Assembly (NCBI RefSeq): GCF_018129965.1
Contig: NZ_JAFCKW010000007.1
Location: 236,851 to 300,850, forward strand
DNA length: 64,000 nucleotides
Source of the DNA: Bradyrhizobium diazoefficiens
GTDB lineage: Bacteria; Pseudomonadota; Alphaproteobacteria; Rhizobiales; Xanthobacteraceae
Reading direction: 5' to 3'
Part shown: positions 34,020-42,815 of the stretch, one piece after another
How positions within the stretch are numbered: position 1 is the first letter of the stretch
Layout of the letters: each line of letters opens with the position of its first letter
Notes under the pieces: generated by a model
What the model was told of the DNA's origin: nothing
The model's input: only the letters and a program-made list of their open reading frames with translations
The model's database searches: none
Position numbers and translations under genes: made by a program

Positions 34020-34967
34020 GTGGCTGAACAGAAGCCCTCGACCGCGATCGAGGCAGTGGAAAGCGGCCTCGCCGCGCAGGGCTATATCGCGAGCCGGCAG
34101 ATCGCCACGGCCGTGTATCTGTCGCAACAGATCGAGAAGCCGATTCTGGTCGAGGGCCCTGCGGGCGTCGGCAAGACTGAGCTTGCCAAGGCGATTGCGG
34201 CCTGGCGCGGCATGAAGATGATCCGCCTGCAGTGCTATGAAGGCCTCGATGAGGCCAAGGCGCTCTACGAGTGGAAATACGCCAAGCAGCTGCTCTACAC
34301 GCAGATCTTGAAGGACAAGCTCGGTGAAGTGCTCGGCGGGGCGCAGACGCTGCATGCAGCGCTCTCCCGGCTTCACGATTTCGGCGACGTGTTCTTCTCC
34401 AAGGAGTTCGTCGAGCCGCGACCGCTGCTGCAGGCGCTCGAGCAGCCGGGCGGCTGCGTGCTCCTGATCGACGAGATCGACAAGTCGGACGCCGAGTTCG
34501 AGTCGCTGCTGCTGGAGATCCTATCGGACTTCCAGGTCACGATCCCCGAGCTCGGTACCGTCTCCGCCGTGACGCCGCCGACGGTGATCCTCACCTCGAA
34601 CAGCGAGCGCGACCTCGGCGACGCACTCAAGCGGCGCTGCCTGCATCTGCATATCGGTTTCCCGGAGCAGCGGCTGGAAGAGCGCATCGTCGAGAGCCGC
34701 GTGCCCGGTATTTCGCAGACGCTTCGCCGCCAGATGGTCGGCTTCATCCACGAAATCCGTTCGCTCGACCTGAAGAAGCTGCCGTCGGTCAGCGAGACCA
34801 TCGACTGGGCGCGCGTGTTGGTGCTGTTGCAGGCGTCCGAACTCGATACCGAGATCGTCAAGGACACGCTCAATGTGCTCCTGAAATACGAGGCCGACAT
34901 CGAGGCCGCATCTCCGCAGATTACGACCTTCATTGCCAAGGCGGCGCGATCCAACGTCTTCGGTTGA
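34020..34967 (+). CDS. MoxR/CoxD-type AAA+ ATPase
   Basis: A 315-residue AAA+ ATPase. Walker A is GPAGVGKT (46-53), Walker B is CVLLIDEIDKSD (near 150), with sensor ILTSNSERDL and a late arginine-containing LKRRCLHLH. It starts at GTG 34020 with GGGAGC 8 bases upstream. Together with the VWA gene that follows, it forms the CoxD-CoxE pair that in CO dehydrogenase systems helps assemble the metal centre. No CO dehydrogenase genes are here, but such pairs also mature other enzymes, possibly including molybdenum oxidases like the one at 56577; that link is inference. Confidence 0.87.
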   Translation: MAEQKPSTAIEAVESGLAAQGYIASRQIATAVYLSQQIEKPILVEGPAGVGKTELAKAIAAWRGMKMIRLQCYEGLDEAKALYEWKYAKQLLYTQILKDKLGEVLGGAQTLHAALSRLHDFGDVFFSKEFVEPRPLLQALEQPGGCVLLIDEIDKSDAEFESLLLEILSDFQVTIPELGTVSAVTPPTVILTSNSERDLGDALKRRCLHLHIGFPEQRLEERIVESRVPGISQTLRRQMVGFIHEIRSLDLKKLPSVSETIDWARVLVLLQASELDTEIVKDTLNVLLKYEADIEAASPQITTFIAKAARSNVFG

Positions 34968-34972
34968 CGCCG

Positions 34973-36349
34973 ATGCGCGAGAACATCCATCGCTTTTTCC
35001 GGGCGGCACGCGGCGCCGGCGTTCATGTCTCGCCTGCCGAGAGCATTGACGCGATGCGCGCGGTCGCGCAGGTCGGCCTGTCCGACCGCACCATCCTGCG
35101 CGACGCATTGCTGCTGACGCTCGCCAAGTCGCAGGACGAAAAACTGGCGCTCGGTGACTGCTTTGATCTGTTCTTCAGTCAACCGGAACTGCGGCAGGAT
35201 CAATCAGAATCCGACACCCATGATTGCTCGCACGACGCCGATCAGTCATCTCCGTCGGGCGCGAGCAGTGAGGCCGGCGAAAGTCAACCTTCCGAAGGAT
35301 TGGGCCCGCTGGCTCAGATGCTGCTGTCTCAGGACCGCAATGCGGTTGCGGCCGCCATCGCCAGCGCAGCCGGTACGGCCTCCCTGTCCGACATTCGCTA
35401 TTCCACCCAGCGCGGCATCTTTTCCAGCCGCATCCTGGACGCAATGGGCCTTCAGCGCCTGCGCGACGATCTCGACGAATTGACCGCGACCAACCCGGCA
35501 TTGGCCGAGCGCCTGCGCGACGCCCTCGACGCCCTGCGCGAGGCGGTCCGCGACACCGTCTCGCAAGGGCTTGCGCTCTATGCCCGCGAGGAGGCTGAAA
35601 ACCTCCGCAACGATATTCTCCGTAACGCGCCGCTCGCCCGCATCGAACGGCGACAGGTCGCCGAGATGCGCGCCCTCATCCGCCAGATCGCGCGGCGCCT
35701 GCGCGAGCGCTATTCCAAGACGCGCAAGCGCCAGCGCCGCGGCCATCTCGACGTGCGCCGCACGATCCGCCGCAACGCGGCCTGGGGCGGCGTGCCTTTC
35801 CTCACGGCATGGAAACGCAAGCACCGCGATAGGCCCAGGATCGTCGCGATCTGCGACGTCTCAGGCTCGGTCGCGCAGGTCTCCGATTTCTTCCTGCTCC
35901 TGATCCACTCGCTGCACGAGGTGGTCGACGACGTCCACTCCTTCGCCTTCTCGTCGCACCTGATCGAGGTCAGCGAGATCCTGGAGAAAAAGTCGCCCGA
36001 AGAGGCCATGGCCGAGATCATGTCAAAGGTCGGCTTTGGCTCGTCGGACTACGGCTCCTCTCTGGTCGATTTCGAGAAGGACTTCATGAGCACGCTGACG
36101 CCACGGACCACCGTGATCGTGCTCGGCGACGCCCGGAGCAACAATCTCGATCCGCGCGCCGACATCCTCCGCCGCATCTCCGAGCGCTCGAAGCGGCTGG
36201 TCTGGCTCAATCCCGAGGGGAGACTCGCCTGGGGCTTTGGCGATTCCGAGATGCCGCGCTACGCGACGTTCTGCAGCGTCGTGCGCCAATGCGCCACCGC
36301 GCAGCAACTCGAACGCGCGGTGTCGGATATCGTGGCCACCTATCAATAA
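34973..36349 (+). CDS. VWA-domain protein, CoxE-like
   Basis: A 458-residue partner of the ATPase. The N-terminal part starts RENIHRFFRAARGAGVHVSP as in CoxE, the middle is acidic, and the C-terminal VWA domain has the metal site DVSGSVAQV (near residue 290) and GDARSNNLD. A TTG at 34964 that overlaps the previous stop is another possible start. Transcription is coupled to the ATPase gene. Confidence 0.85.
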   Translation: MRENIHRFFRAARGAGVHVSPAESIDAMRAVAQVGLSDRTILRDALLLTLAKSQDEKLALGDCFDLFFSQPELRQDQSESDTHDCSHDADQSSPSGASSEAGESQPSEGLGPLAQMLLSQDRNAVAAAIASAAGTASLSDIRYSTQRGIFSSRILDAMGLQRLRDDLDELTATNPALAERLRDALDALREAVRDTVSQGLALYAREEAENLRNDILRNAPLARIERRQVAEMRALIRQIARRLRERYSKTRKRQRRGHLDVRRTIRRNAAWGGVPFLTAWKRKHRDRPRIVAICDVSGSVAQVSDFFLLLIHSLHEVVDDVHSFAFSSHLIEVSEILEKKSPEEAMAEIMSKVGFGSSDYGSSLVDFEKDFMSTLTPRTTVIVLGDARSNNLDPRADILRRISERSKRLVWLNPEGRLAWGFGDSEMPRYATFCSVVRQCATAQQLERAVSDIVATYQ

Positions 36350-36366
36350 AGCCCGAACTGCAGACG

Positions 36367-36549
36367 TCAGCTTCGCGCAAGCTCCGCCCGCGCGACATTG
36401 CACTCCCGGAAGTGATAGGCAATTTCGTCCAGTGCGCGCTGCTCCCATTCCTGGGCTTGCGCGAGCCAGAAAACGCGGCGCTCAAAATCCAGCGCAGCGC
36501 GCTCCCGGCAAAGGAATTCCTGACCGCGAATTTCGACCAGCCTGTTCAT
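36367..36549 (-). CDS. Small helical protein
   Basis: A 60-residue charged helical protein (MNRLVEIRGQEFLCRERAAL, then RVFWLAQAQEWEQRALDEI). AGGAGTGGAG precedes ATG 36549. It converges on the VWA gene with 17 bases between stops. Function unknown. Confidence 0.6.
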   Translation of the reverse strand: MNRLVEIRGQEFLCRERAALDFERRVFWLAQAQEWEQRALDEIAYHFRECNVARAELARS

Positions 36550-36899
36550 GCACTCCACTCCTATCGTGTGAAGCCATTTGCCCGCGGACGATTGTAACAG
36601 AGTCCTGAAAGCGTCGCCTCACGATTCTTGTGCATATCGCGACGCAAAATGGGACAGCGGCGCTTCCCGTGCGTTGCGGTAGCGTGCATCGCAAAATCAA
36701 GAGCACATCATCAATTAGTGATTGGAGATTGGGACGATATTCGCTTCCAAAAGATCTTAACTGCTGTGACGAAACGAAGTCCGGCAATCTGTGGATATAC
36801 GTTCTAAACAGCTAACCGAATTCCGGACTCATTGTCGTCGCAAGGTCTTCATGCTGCGCCGCTAACAGGGGCGCAACTAGCACCATGGCTTGAGGCAAC
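36550..36899. other. Intergenic, AT-richer than surroundings
   Basis: 350 bases upstream of a small gene, less GC-rich than neighbours. No coding signal or clear motif noticed. Confidence 0.4.
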
Positions 36900-37121
36900 A
36901 TGAGCAACGACGTCGACTTCGATCTCTCACCGGACCAGTGGGAAGCGCTGCGCACGCTTCGCAACCCGGCATCGAACGGCCGCCTCTCGAAAGCCTATCT
37001 GATCGAAGGGCTGGTCAAGCTCGGCCTCGTCATCGTCAACGATGGCGTGCCCGCGATGACGCCGGCGGGACGGAAGGTGCTGGTACGCGGATCGTGCCGG
37101 CTGCTGGATCTCGTCGCGTGA
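36900..37121 (+). CDS. Small winged-helix-like hypothetical protein
   Basis: A 73-residue protein (DFDLSPDQWEALRTLRNP, then LIEGLVKLGLVIVNDGVPAM, TPAGRKVLVRG). The helix-helix-strand order and TPAGRKVL ending look like a short winged-helix fragment, which is a by-eye impression. GAGGCAAC precedes ATG. Confidence 0.6.
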   Translation: MSNDVDFDLSPDQWEALRTLRNPASNGRLSKAYLIEGLVKLGLVIVNDGVPAMTPAGRKVLVRGSCRLLDLVA

Positions 37122-37163
37122 CGGGGTGGTCCGCCCGGGTTGCACGAAATAGCCGAGACAATC

Positions 37164-37178
37164 TGGCACGTTAGTTGC
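37164..37178 (+). promoter_or_regulatory. Sigma54 promoter of dctA
   Basis: TGGCACGTTAGTTGC: TGGCAC and TTGC with 10 bases between GG and GC, an exact -24/-12 match. Transcription should start near 37190. It implies an enhancer-binding activator, DctD in rhizobia; its gene is not in the window. Confidence 0.88.
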
Positions 37179-37222
37179 TCCTGTTTGACGATCAAGACGT
37201 CGTCAGAAACGGGGGAGCTACC

Positions 37223-38542
37223 ATGTCGATCGTTACCGCGGCACCCGCCGCCGAGCCGAAGCCGCTTTATACCTCGCTGTTCGTCCAGGTCCTTGCCGCG
37301 CTGATCCTCGGCATCGTCCTCGGCATGGTCGCCCCCGACTTTGCCATCGGGCTCAAGATCCTCAGCGACGCCTTCCTGAAGCTGATCTCGATGATCGTGG
37401 CCCCCATCGTCTTCTGCGTCGTCGTCCACGGCATTGCCGGCGCCGGCGATCTCAAGAAGGTCGGCCGGGTCGGCGTCAAGGCGTTGATCTATTTCGAGGT
37501 CATGACCACCGTCGCCCTCGTGGTAGGTCTGATCCTGGCCTACCTGTTCGGCCCCGGCCACGGCATGAATATCGATCCCTCGACGCTCGATGCCAAGGCG
37601 CTCAATACTTACGCCGAGAACGCCCACAAGCTGCAGGGCGGCGGCATCGGCTCCTTCCTGCTCAACGTGATCCCGACCACCTCGTTCGATGCGCTGTCGC
37701 GCAACGACGTCCTCCAGGTGCTGTTTTTCGCCGTACTGTTCGGCGTCGGCCTTGCATTGGTCGGCGGCGAGAAAGGCAAGCTCGTCAGCTCGATCATTGA
37801 TGCTGCCTCGACCGTATTATTCCGCGTCATGGGGCTCATCGTTCGTGTTGCCCCGCTTGGCGTGCTCGGCGCAGTTGCCTACACCGTGGGCAAATATGGC
37901 GTCGGCTCGCTCAAGCAGCTCGTTTCGTTGGTGGCATTGTTCTACGTCTCCGTCGGCATCTTCGTGCTCGGTGTGCTCGGCGGCGTGATGGCGCTGGCCG
38001 GAATCAACATCCTCAAATTCCTTGCCTACCTGCGCGAGGAGCTGACCATCGTGCTCGCGACCGCCTCCTCCGACGCCGTGCTTCCCCAGATCATGAAGAA
38101 GCTGGAGCGGATGGGCGTGAAGGATTCCGTCGTGGGGCTCGTCATCCCCACCGGCTATTCCTTCAACCTCGACGCCTTCTCGATCTACCTGACGCTGGCC
38201 GTCGTCTTCATCGCGCAGGCCACCAACACGCCGCTGTCCTTCGGCGACCTCCTGCTGGTGCTCGGCGTGTCCCTGATCACGTCAAAAGGCGCGCACGGCG
38301 TGCCGGGCTCGGCGATCGTGATCCTGGCGGCGACGCTGAACGCGGTGCCGAGCATACCCGCAATCGGGCTCGTGCTGGTGCTGTCGGTCGACTGGTTCAT
38401 CGGCATGGCGCGCGCCGTCGGCAACCTCACCGGCAATTGCGTGGCCACCGTGGTGGTCGCGGCCTGGGAAGGTGACCTCGACCGCGCCAAGGCGGCAAAA
38501 GTGCTCGACGGCGGCGAGCTGGTGGACGTGACCGCGGGATAG
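37223..38542 (+). CDS. dctA: C4-dicarboxylate transporter DctA
   Basis: A 439-residue DAACS-family symporter that imports succinate, fumarate and malate with protons or sodium, the main carbon uptake route of rhizobia in nodules. Eight or more membrane helices, the serine-rich reentrant segment (TIVLATASSDAVLPQIMKK) and the signature VIPTGYSFNLDAFSIY are seen. ATG 37223 has GGGGGAG 6 bases upstream. The sigma54 promoter ahead supports nitrogen- or dicarboxylate-dependent control. dctB and dctD are not adjacent. Confidence 0.93.
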   Translation: MSIVTAAPAAEPKPLYTSLFVQVLAALILGIVLGMVAPDFAIGLKILSDAFLKLISMIVAPIVFCVVVHGIAGAGDLKKVGRVGVKALIYFEVMTTVALVVGLILAYLFGPGHGMNIDPSTLDAKALNTYAENAHKLQGGGIGSFLLNVIPTTSFDALSRNDVLQVLFFAVLFGVGLALVGGEKGKLVSSIIDAASTVLFRVMGLIVRVAPLGVLGAVAYTVGKYGVGSLKQLVSLVALFYVSVGIFVLGVLGGVMALAGINILKFLAYLREELTIVLATASSDAVLPQIMKKLERMGVKDSVVGLVIPTGYSFNLDAFSIYLTLAVVFIAQATNTPLSFGDLLLVLGVSLITSKGAHGVPGSAIVILAATLNAVPSIPAIGLVLVLSVDWFIGMARAVGNLTGNCVATVVVAAWEGDLDRAKAAKVLDGGELVDVTAG

Positions 38543-38551
38543 TCCCGCTGA

Positions 38552-39925
38552 TCATCCATTCCACTGGAGGAGCGGCGTTCCATACGCCCTCCTCCACACT
38601 GACAGGAAACGCGGAAACCAGGAGTGCGCCACGGCACCCTTATAGGCCCAGGTGCGATATTTCAGGCCCTGCTCGGAGATCAGCTCCTGATATCCGCCAT
38701 GGACCTCGGTCGCGGTACGAATGTCCTTCAATATTCCCTGGGCGCAGGCCCGATAGGTGTCGCTGCCGGAAGATTCACCGTAATCGAGCATGCGATCCGC
38801 GAATTCGACGTTGAACGTCGGCCAGGAGGAACGCCCCTGATAGGCCGGAGCCGCAATCTTGTGAATCATCTTGTTCAGCGGATTGTCCGCGGACACCAGG
38901 AAATGGAACGTGCCGGGGATGCGGAAGCGCGGTTCGGCAAGGACAAGATCCGTGGTGGCCGCGAACAGCGCACGCTCGTTCGCATCGCTCATGTCCCAGA
39001 AGCCGCGATGCACGCTGACGAAGTCCAGCGCAATCGAGGACGCCGGTGCCCCTGCGGGATCATCGAGGGAATGCCTGATATAGCCGTCCTTGCCGAACAG
39101 ACGGATGAGATCCCTTTTGTACTCCGCAAGATCGCGCCCGAGCAGCCGCTTCAGCTCGTTCTCGGCGACCACTCCGAGCTGCACACTCCACGCGAACGTC
39201 GTGTAGACGCAGGCATTGGTGACGAAACGCCGCCGCTCCGCACGCGTATCCGTTGCCGCAGAACGAGGCCCCTTGGCATCACACAGCAAATATCTGGCGC
39301 CGCCTTCATCGAACGGCTCCAGCTCACTCGCAAGCCGCAGAACCGCGCGCCGCAGATCGATGCCGTATTCGGCCAGCAACAACCGGCCGGCATGCGCGCA
39401 TTGTGACATCGCCAGATAGGACGATGCTCTCTCCTCCGCAGAGATCATCTGCTGCAGACCGGCCAGAATGCCGAGCAGCGTGTCTGACGGGCGCGAGAAA
39501 TAGTTCACGCCGAGATACCGGCCGCGTCCCGCCGGGACGATGGTGGTCGTGACGACGTCGGCGCGAACCGCCTCCAGCAACAGGCGAACGCTCTTTTCGA
39601 GCAGACGCACCCGCCGGATCGCATCCTGCGAATCCATGATGGTCTCGGGATCGAGGACGTCGGGATAGAACCAGGCGAAATCGCGCGGGTAGTAAGCGGA
39701 AGCGTGCGGCGCGCCCGTGACGAGGAACGCCTCGGTCACCGAAAAAGCGCTGTCCATCGAGTGCCGGTAGAGGTCTTCGATGGCCGAAAACGAATGATGC
39801 GATCCTCGCAGGAATCGATCACCCAGAAAATTGACTGCCTGAAGGGCGTTGGCGAGAAAGGTCGCAGCCAGGCCCTGGTAAAATCGATTCTCGCGATGTG
39901 ACGGCAAGGAAATATCGCTGTTCAT
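38552..39925 (-). CDS. Putative (alpha/alpha)6 glycosidase-like protein
   Basis: A 457-residue cytosolic protein. The segment AYYPRDFAWFYPDVLDPETI (near residue 78) and regular helix pairs with aromatic/acidic loops (WPTFNVEFADRMLDYGE) suggest an alpha/alpha toroid as in GH15 or amylo-alpha-1,6-glucosidase-like enzymes. No catalytic pair can be assigned by eye. It converges on dctA with only 9 bases between stops. Confidence 0.55.
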   Translation of the reverse strand: MNSDISLPSHRENRFYQGLAATFLANALQAVNFLGDRFLRGSHHSFSAIEDLYRHSMDSAFSVTEAFLVTGAPHASAYYPRDFAWFYPDVLDPETIMDSQDAIRRVRLLEKSVRLLLEAVRADVVTTTIVPAGRGRYLGVNYFSRPSDTLLGILAGLQQMISAEERASSYLAMSQCAHAGRLLLAEYGIDLRRAVLRLASELEPFDEGGARYLLCDAKGPRSAATDTRAERRRFVTNACVYTTFAWSVQLGVVAENELKRLLGRDLAEYKRDLIRLFGKDGYIRHSLDDPAGAPASSIALDFVSVHRGFWDMSDANERALFAATTDLVLAEPRFRIPGTFHFLVSADNPLNKMIHKIAAPAYQGRSSWPTFNVEFADRMLDYGESSGSDTYRACAQGILKDIRTATEVHGGYQELISEQGLKYRTWAYKGAVAHSWFPRFLSVWRRAYGTPLLQWNG

Positions 39926-40019
39926 GGGCGCCTGGTCTTGGTGATCCCGGCGCTGGCCGGCCACCATTTCGAGCTTGGCTGATTCGTATCTCGCTCCGAT
40001 GACAGCCGGCTGGCGGCAG

Positions 40020-41294
40020 TTAGATCGCTCCAGCACGATCTTCCCGCGGGCGGAAATTCTCGATTACCCGGAGCAGCACGCGCGCGCCCAAGTCAGCATC
40101 CATGAGTTCGACGTGCTCGTCCGGATGATGGCTGACACCGCCGCGGCAGCGGACGAAGATCATCCCGACGTCGGCGATGTCGATCATCGCCATGCCATCG
40201 TGCCCTGCTCCGCTCGGCAGTTCGAACACGGAGAGACCTTCCCCGTCAATCGCCCGCGCAATCTGGTCCCTCAGCCAGGGGGCACACGGTGCGGTACGGT
40301 TCTCATGGGTGACGTCCAGTTGAAGCGCCAGTTGCCGGCGCTTGGCGATCGCCTCGATCTGGCGCACGATATCGGCAACCGCGCGCTTGCGGTGCATATC
40401 GGTCGGCGCGCGCATGTCGATGGTGAACGACACCTCGCCTGGAATGACATTGGTCGCGCCAGGCCGCGCCTGGATGTAGCCGACGGTGCCGACCAGCCCG
40501 CTCTCGTCGGTCCGGCAGAATTGCTCGATCGCGCCGATGCATTCGGCAGCGCCAGCGAGCGCATCGCGGCGCAGCGCCATCGGTACCGTGCCGGCGTGAC
40601 CGGCCATACCGGTCAGCCTTGCAGCAAGCCGTGTCGCACCCGCAATCGCCGTGACCACGCCAACGGGCAGGTTCTGCGCTTCCAGCACCGGGCCCTGCTC
40701 GATATGCAGTTCGATGTAAGCCAGCAACTCGCGCCGGGCCCGCGCGGCGGCGCCAATATGATCTGGATCGAGCCCGAACTGCACGAGCGCCTCGCGCATC
40801 GAGACGCCATCGCGATCGCGGGTGTTCAGGACGCTTTCGTCAAAAGTGCCAGCCACCGCGCGGCTTCCGAGCAGCGTCGAAGCAAAACGGACTCCTTCTT
40901 CATCGGCGAATCCGACGACTTCGATCGCGAATGGCAGGCGCTTGCCGCGGCGATTGAGATCGGCAACGCAGGAGATCGCCGTGATGACCCCGAGCGGCCC
41001 GTCCCATTTGCCGGCATCGCGTACGGTATCGTAGTGGGAGCCGAGCATCAGGCAGGGCGCGCCCGGCCGCTCCGCTTCAAAGCGCCCGCAGACATTGCCG
41101 ATCGCGTCGAGATGCGCGCTCATGCCGGCCTCGCGCATCCAGACCAGGATCAGGTCGGCGGCCGTGCGGAGTTCCTTGCTGAGATAGATGCGGGTGAGCT
41201 TGTCGGGGTCTTCCGAGATCGCACCGAGTTCATTGATCCGACGCACGATCTCCTCGCCGAGCGATGCATCCTGAACGGCGTTGGCAGCACCCAT
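40020..41294 (-). CDS. Allantoate amidohydrolase (M20 family)
   Basis: A 424-residue zinc/manganese amidohydrolase of the AllC/HyuC group. It should convert allantoate to ureidoglycine or ureidoglycolate with ammonia release, a step after allantoinase. Metal ligands are visible: GSHYDTV, WDGPLGV, FADEEGVRF, and HIEQGPVLE. The dimerisation-domain signature with GHAGTVPMALRRDAL is present, and a late SGAGHDGMAM. ATG 41294 gives the usual family length; ATG 41414 would add 40 residues. N-carbamoyl-amino-acid hydrolases are relatives, so the substrate is likely but unproven. Confidence 0.82.
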   Translation of the reverse strand: MGAANAVQDASLGEEIVRRINELGAISEDPDKLTRIYLSKELRTAADLILVWMREAGMSAHLDAIGNVCGRFEAERPGAPCLMLGSHYDTVRDAGKWDGPLGVITAISCVADLNRRGKRLPFAIEVVGFADEEGVRFASTLLGSRAVAGTFDESVLNTRDRDGVSMREALVQFGLDPDHIGAAARARRELLAYIELHIEQGPVLEAQNLPVGVVTAIAGATRLAARLTGMAGHAGTVPMALRRDALAGAAECIGAIEQFCRTDESGLVGTVGYIQARPGATNVIPGEVSFTIDMRAPTDMHRKRAVADIVRQIEAIAKRRQLALQLDVTHENRTAPCAPWLRDQIARAIDGEGLSVFELPSGAGHDGMAMIDIADVGMIFVRCRGGVSHHPDEHVELMDADLGARVLLRVIENFRPREDRAGAI

Positions 41295-41702
41295 CTCGGC
41301 GAGCTTTCCATCTCTTGAGACCGCGGCAGCGGGCGGCCTTTCATTGATCGATACAAGTTCGGTGCCAGCGAAAATGACGCCGCGGCCCCGTCCCAACAAG
41401 CGGGTCGCTAGCATGAATGCGCCTTGTCGGCCGACCATCCGAGGCCCGTCATACACACCGGAGAGCGAGGTAACAGTGCTCAACTCAATTGCATACAACG
41501 TTACAATACTGACTTAATTTTAGACTGCTGATTTCCTGATCAATATCTACAATTATATTATTTGTCATTTATTTCAACATCTTATATGCATTTGCACTAA
41601 TTGTAACCTCTGGCACAAAGCTTGCGACGACCCACCCCAGGCACCGCCAGACCGACGGTGGCCACGAGATCAAGGCGGTGCATCCGCCCAGGGGAGCAAG
41701 CG
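41295..41702. other. Divergent control region, AT-rich
   Basis: 408 bases between allantoate amidohydrolase and the BMP operon. The stretch 41500-41600 is strikingly AT-rich for this genome. It ends in the sigma54 promoter listed separately. No ORF is supported. Confidence 0.6.
41611..41625 (+). promoter_or_regulatory. Sigma54 promoter of the first BMP-ABC operon
   Basis: TGGCACAAAGCTTGC: exact TGGCAC and TTGC with the correct 10-base spacing, 78 bases before the BMP start codon. An NtrC-type activator is the natural candidate given the nitrogen-rich substrates. Confidence 0.88.
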
Positions 41703-42815
41703 ATGAATTTTAGCAGGATTTCACGACGTCACGTATTGCAGGGCGGCGCGGCCCTCACCCTCGGCGCGGCGACCGGCCTCCGCCCGGCCTTCGCGGCCGA
41801 GACCACCATCGGCTTCATCTATGTCGGCTCGCGCGACGACTACGGCTACAACCAGGCGCATGCGCAGGGCGCGGCGGCATTGAAGAAGATTGCCGGTCTC
41901 AAGGTCGTCGAGGAAGAGAAGGTGCCGGAGACGGATGCGGTCGAGAAGACGATCGAGTCCATGATCAATCTCGACGGCGCCTCGCTGCTCTTCCCGACCT
42001 CGTTCGGCTACTACAATCCGCACATGATCAAGATGGCCAACAAATACCCGAAGCTGCGCTTCGAACATTGCGGCGGCCTGTGGAGCGACAAGGACCCGAA
42101 GAACGCCGGCAGCTATTTCGGCTATATCGATGAAGCCCAGTACATCTCCGGCATCGTCGCCGGCTACACCTCCAAGAGCGGCAAGCTCGGCTTCGTCGCC
42201 GCCAAGCCGATCCCGCAGGTGCTGCGCAATATCAACGCCTTTGCGCTTGGCGCCCGGCTCGCCAACCCGAAGGCCACCACGCAGGTGATCTTCACTGGCG
42301 ACTGGTCGATGCCGGTCAAGGAAGCCGAGGCCACCAACAGCCTGATCGACCAGGGCGTCGACGTCCTCACCTGTCACGTCGACGGACCGAAGACCATGGT
42401 CGAGAATGCCGCGCGCCGCGGTGCATTTGTCTGCGGCTACCACGTCAACCAGTCGCCGCTCGCGCCGAAAGCCTATCTCACCGGCGCCGAGTGGAATTGG
42501 GAAGCGCTCTATCCGAAGTTCGTGAAGATGATCGCCGCCGGCGAGAGCATCCCGAACTTCTACCGCGGCGGCCTCAAGGAAGAAATCGTCAAGACCTCGC
42601 CTTACGGCGAGGCCGTATCGGCCGAAGCGCGCAAGCATGCCGACGAGATCAAGGCCAAATTCCTGTCCGCCGATGGCTACGCCATCTTCAAGGGCGGGCT
42701 CGTGGACAACAAGGGCAAGACGGTCATCCCGGCCGGCACCGATCGGGGCCAGAAGGATCCCGAACTCGAGAAGATGGACTACCTCGTGGAGGGCGTGATC
42801 GGAGCCACTTCGTGA
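41703..42815 (+). CDS. BMP-family substrate-binding protein 1
   Basis: A 370-residue periplasmic binding protein of the BMP/Med family (PF02608), which binds nucleosides, purines or similar ligands for an ABC importer. A twin-arginine signal (ISRRHVLQGG, cut near residue 31) is seen. The family starts TIGFIYVGSRDDYGYNQAHA and includes LFPTSFGYYNPHM. AGGGGAG lies 5 bases before ATG. It heads an operon of two permeases, a hydrolase, an ATPase and a deaminase. Confidence 0.9.
   Translation: MNFSRISRRHVLQGGAALTLGAATGLRPAFAAETTIGFIYVGSRDDYGYNQAHAQGAAALKKIAGLKVVEEEKVPETDAVEKTIESMINLDGASLLFPTSFGYYNPHMIKMANKYPKLRFEHCGGLWSDKDPKNAGSYFGYIDEAQYISGIVAGYTSKSGKLGFVAAKPIPQVLRNINAFALGARLANPKATTQVIFTGDWSMPVKEAEATNSLIDQGVDVLTCHVDGPKTMVENAARRGAFVCGYHVNQSPLAPKAYLTGAEWNWEALYPKFVKMIAAGESIPNFYRGGLKEEIVKTSPYGEAVSAEARKHADEIKAKFLSADGYAIFKGGLVDNKGKTVIPAGTDRGQKDPELEKMDYLVEGVIGATS

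Noticed and set aside
33708..34376. 222-residue minus-strand ORF before the MoxR gene
   Set aside because: Overlaps the N-terminal half of the ATPase including Walker A on the other strand; no ribosome site.
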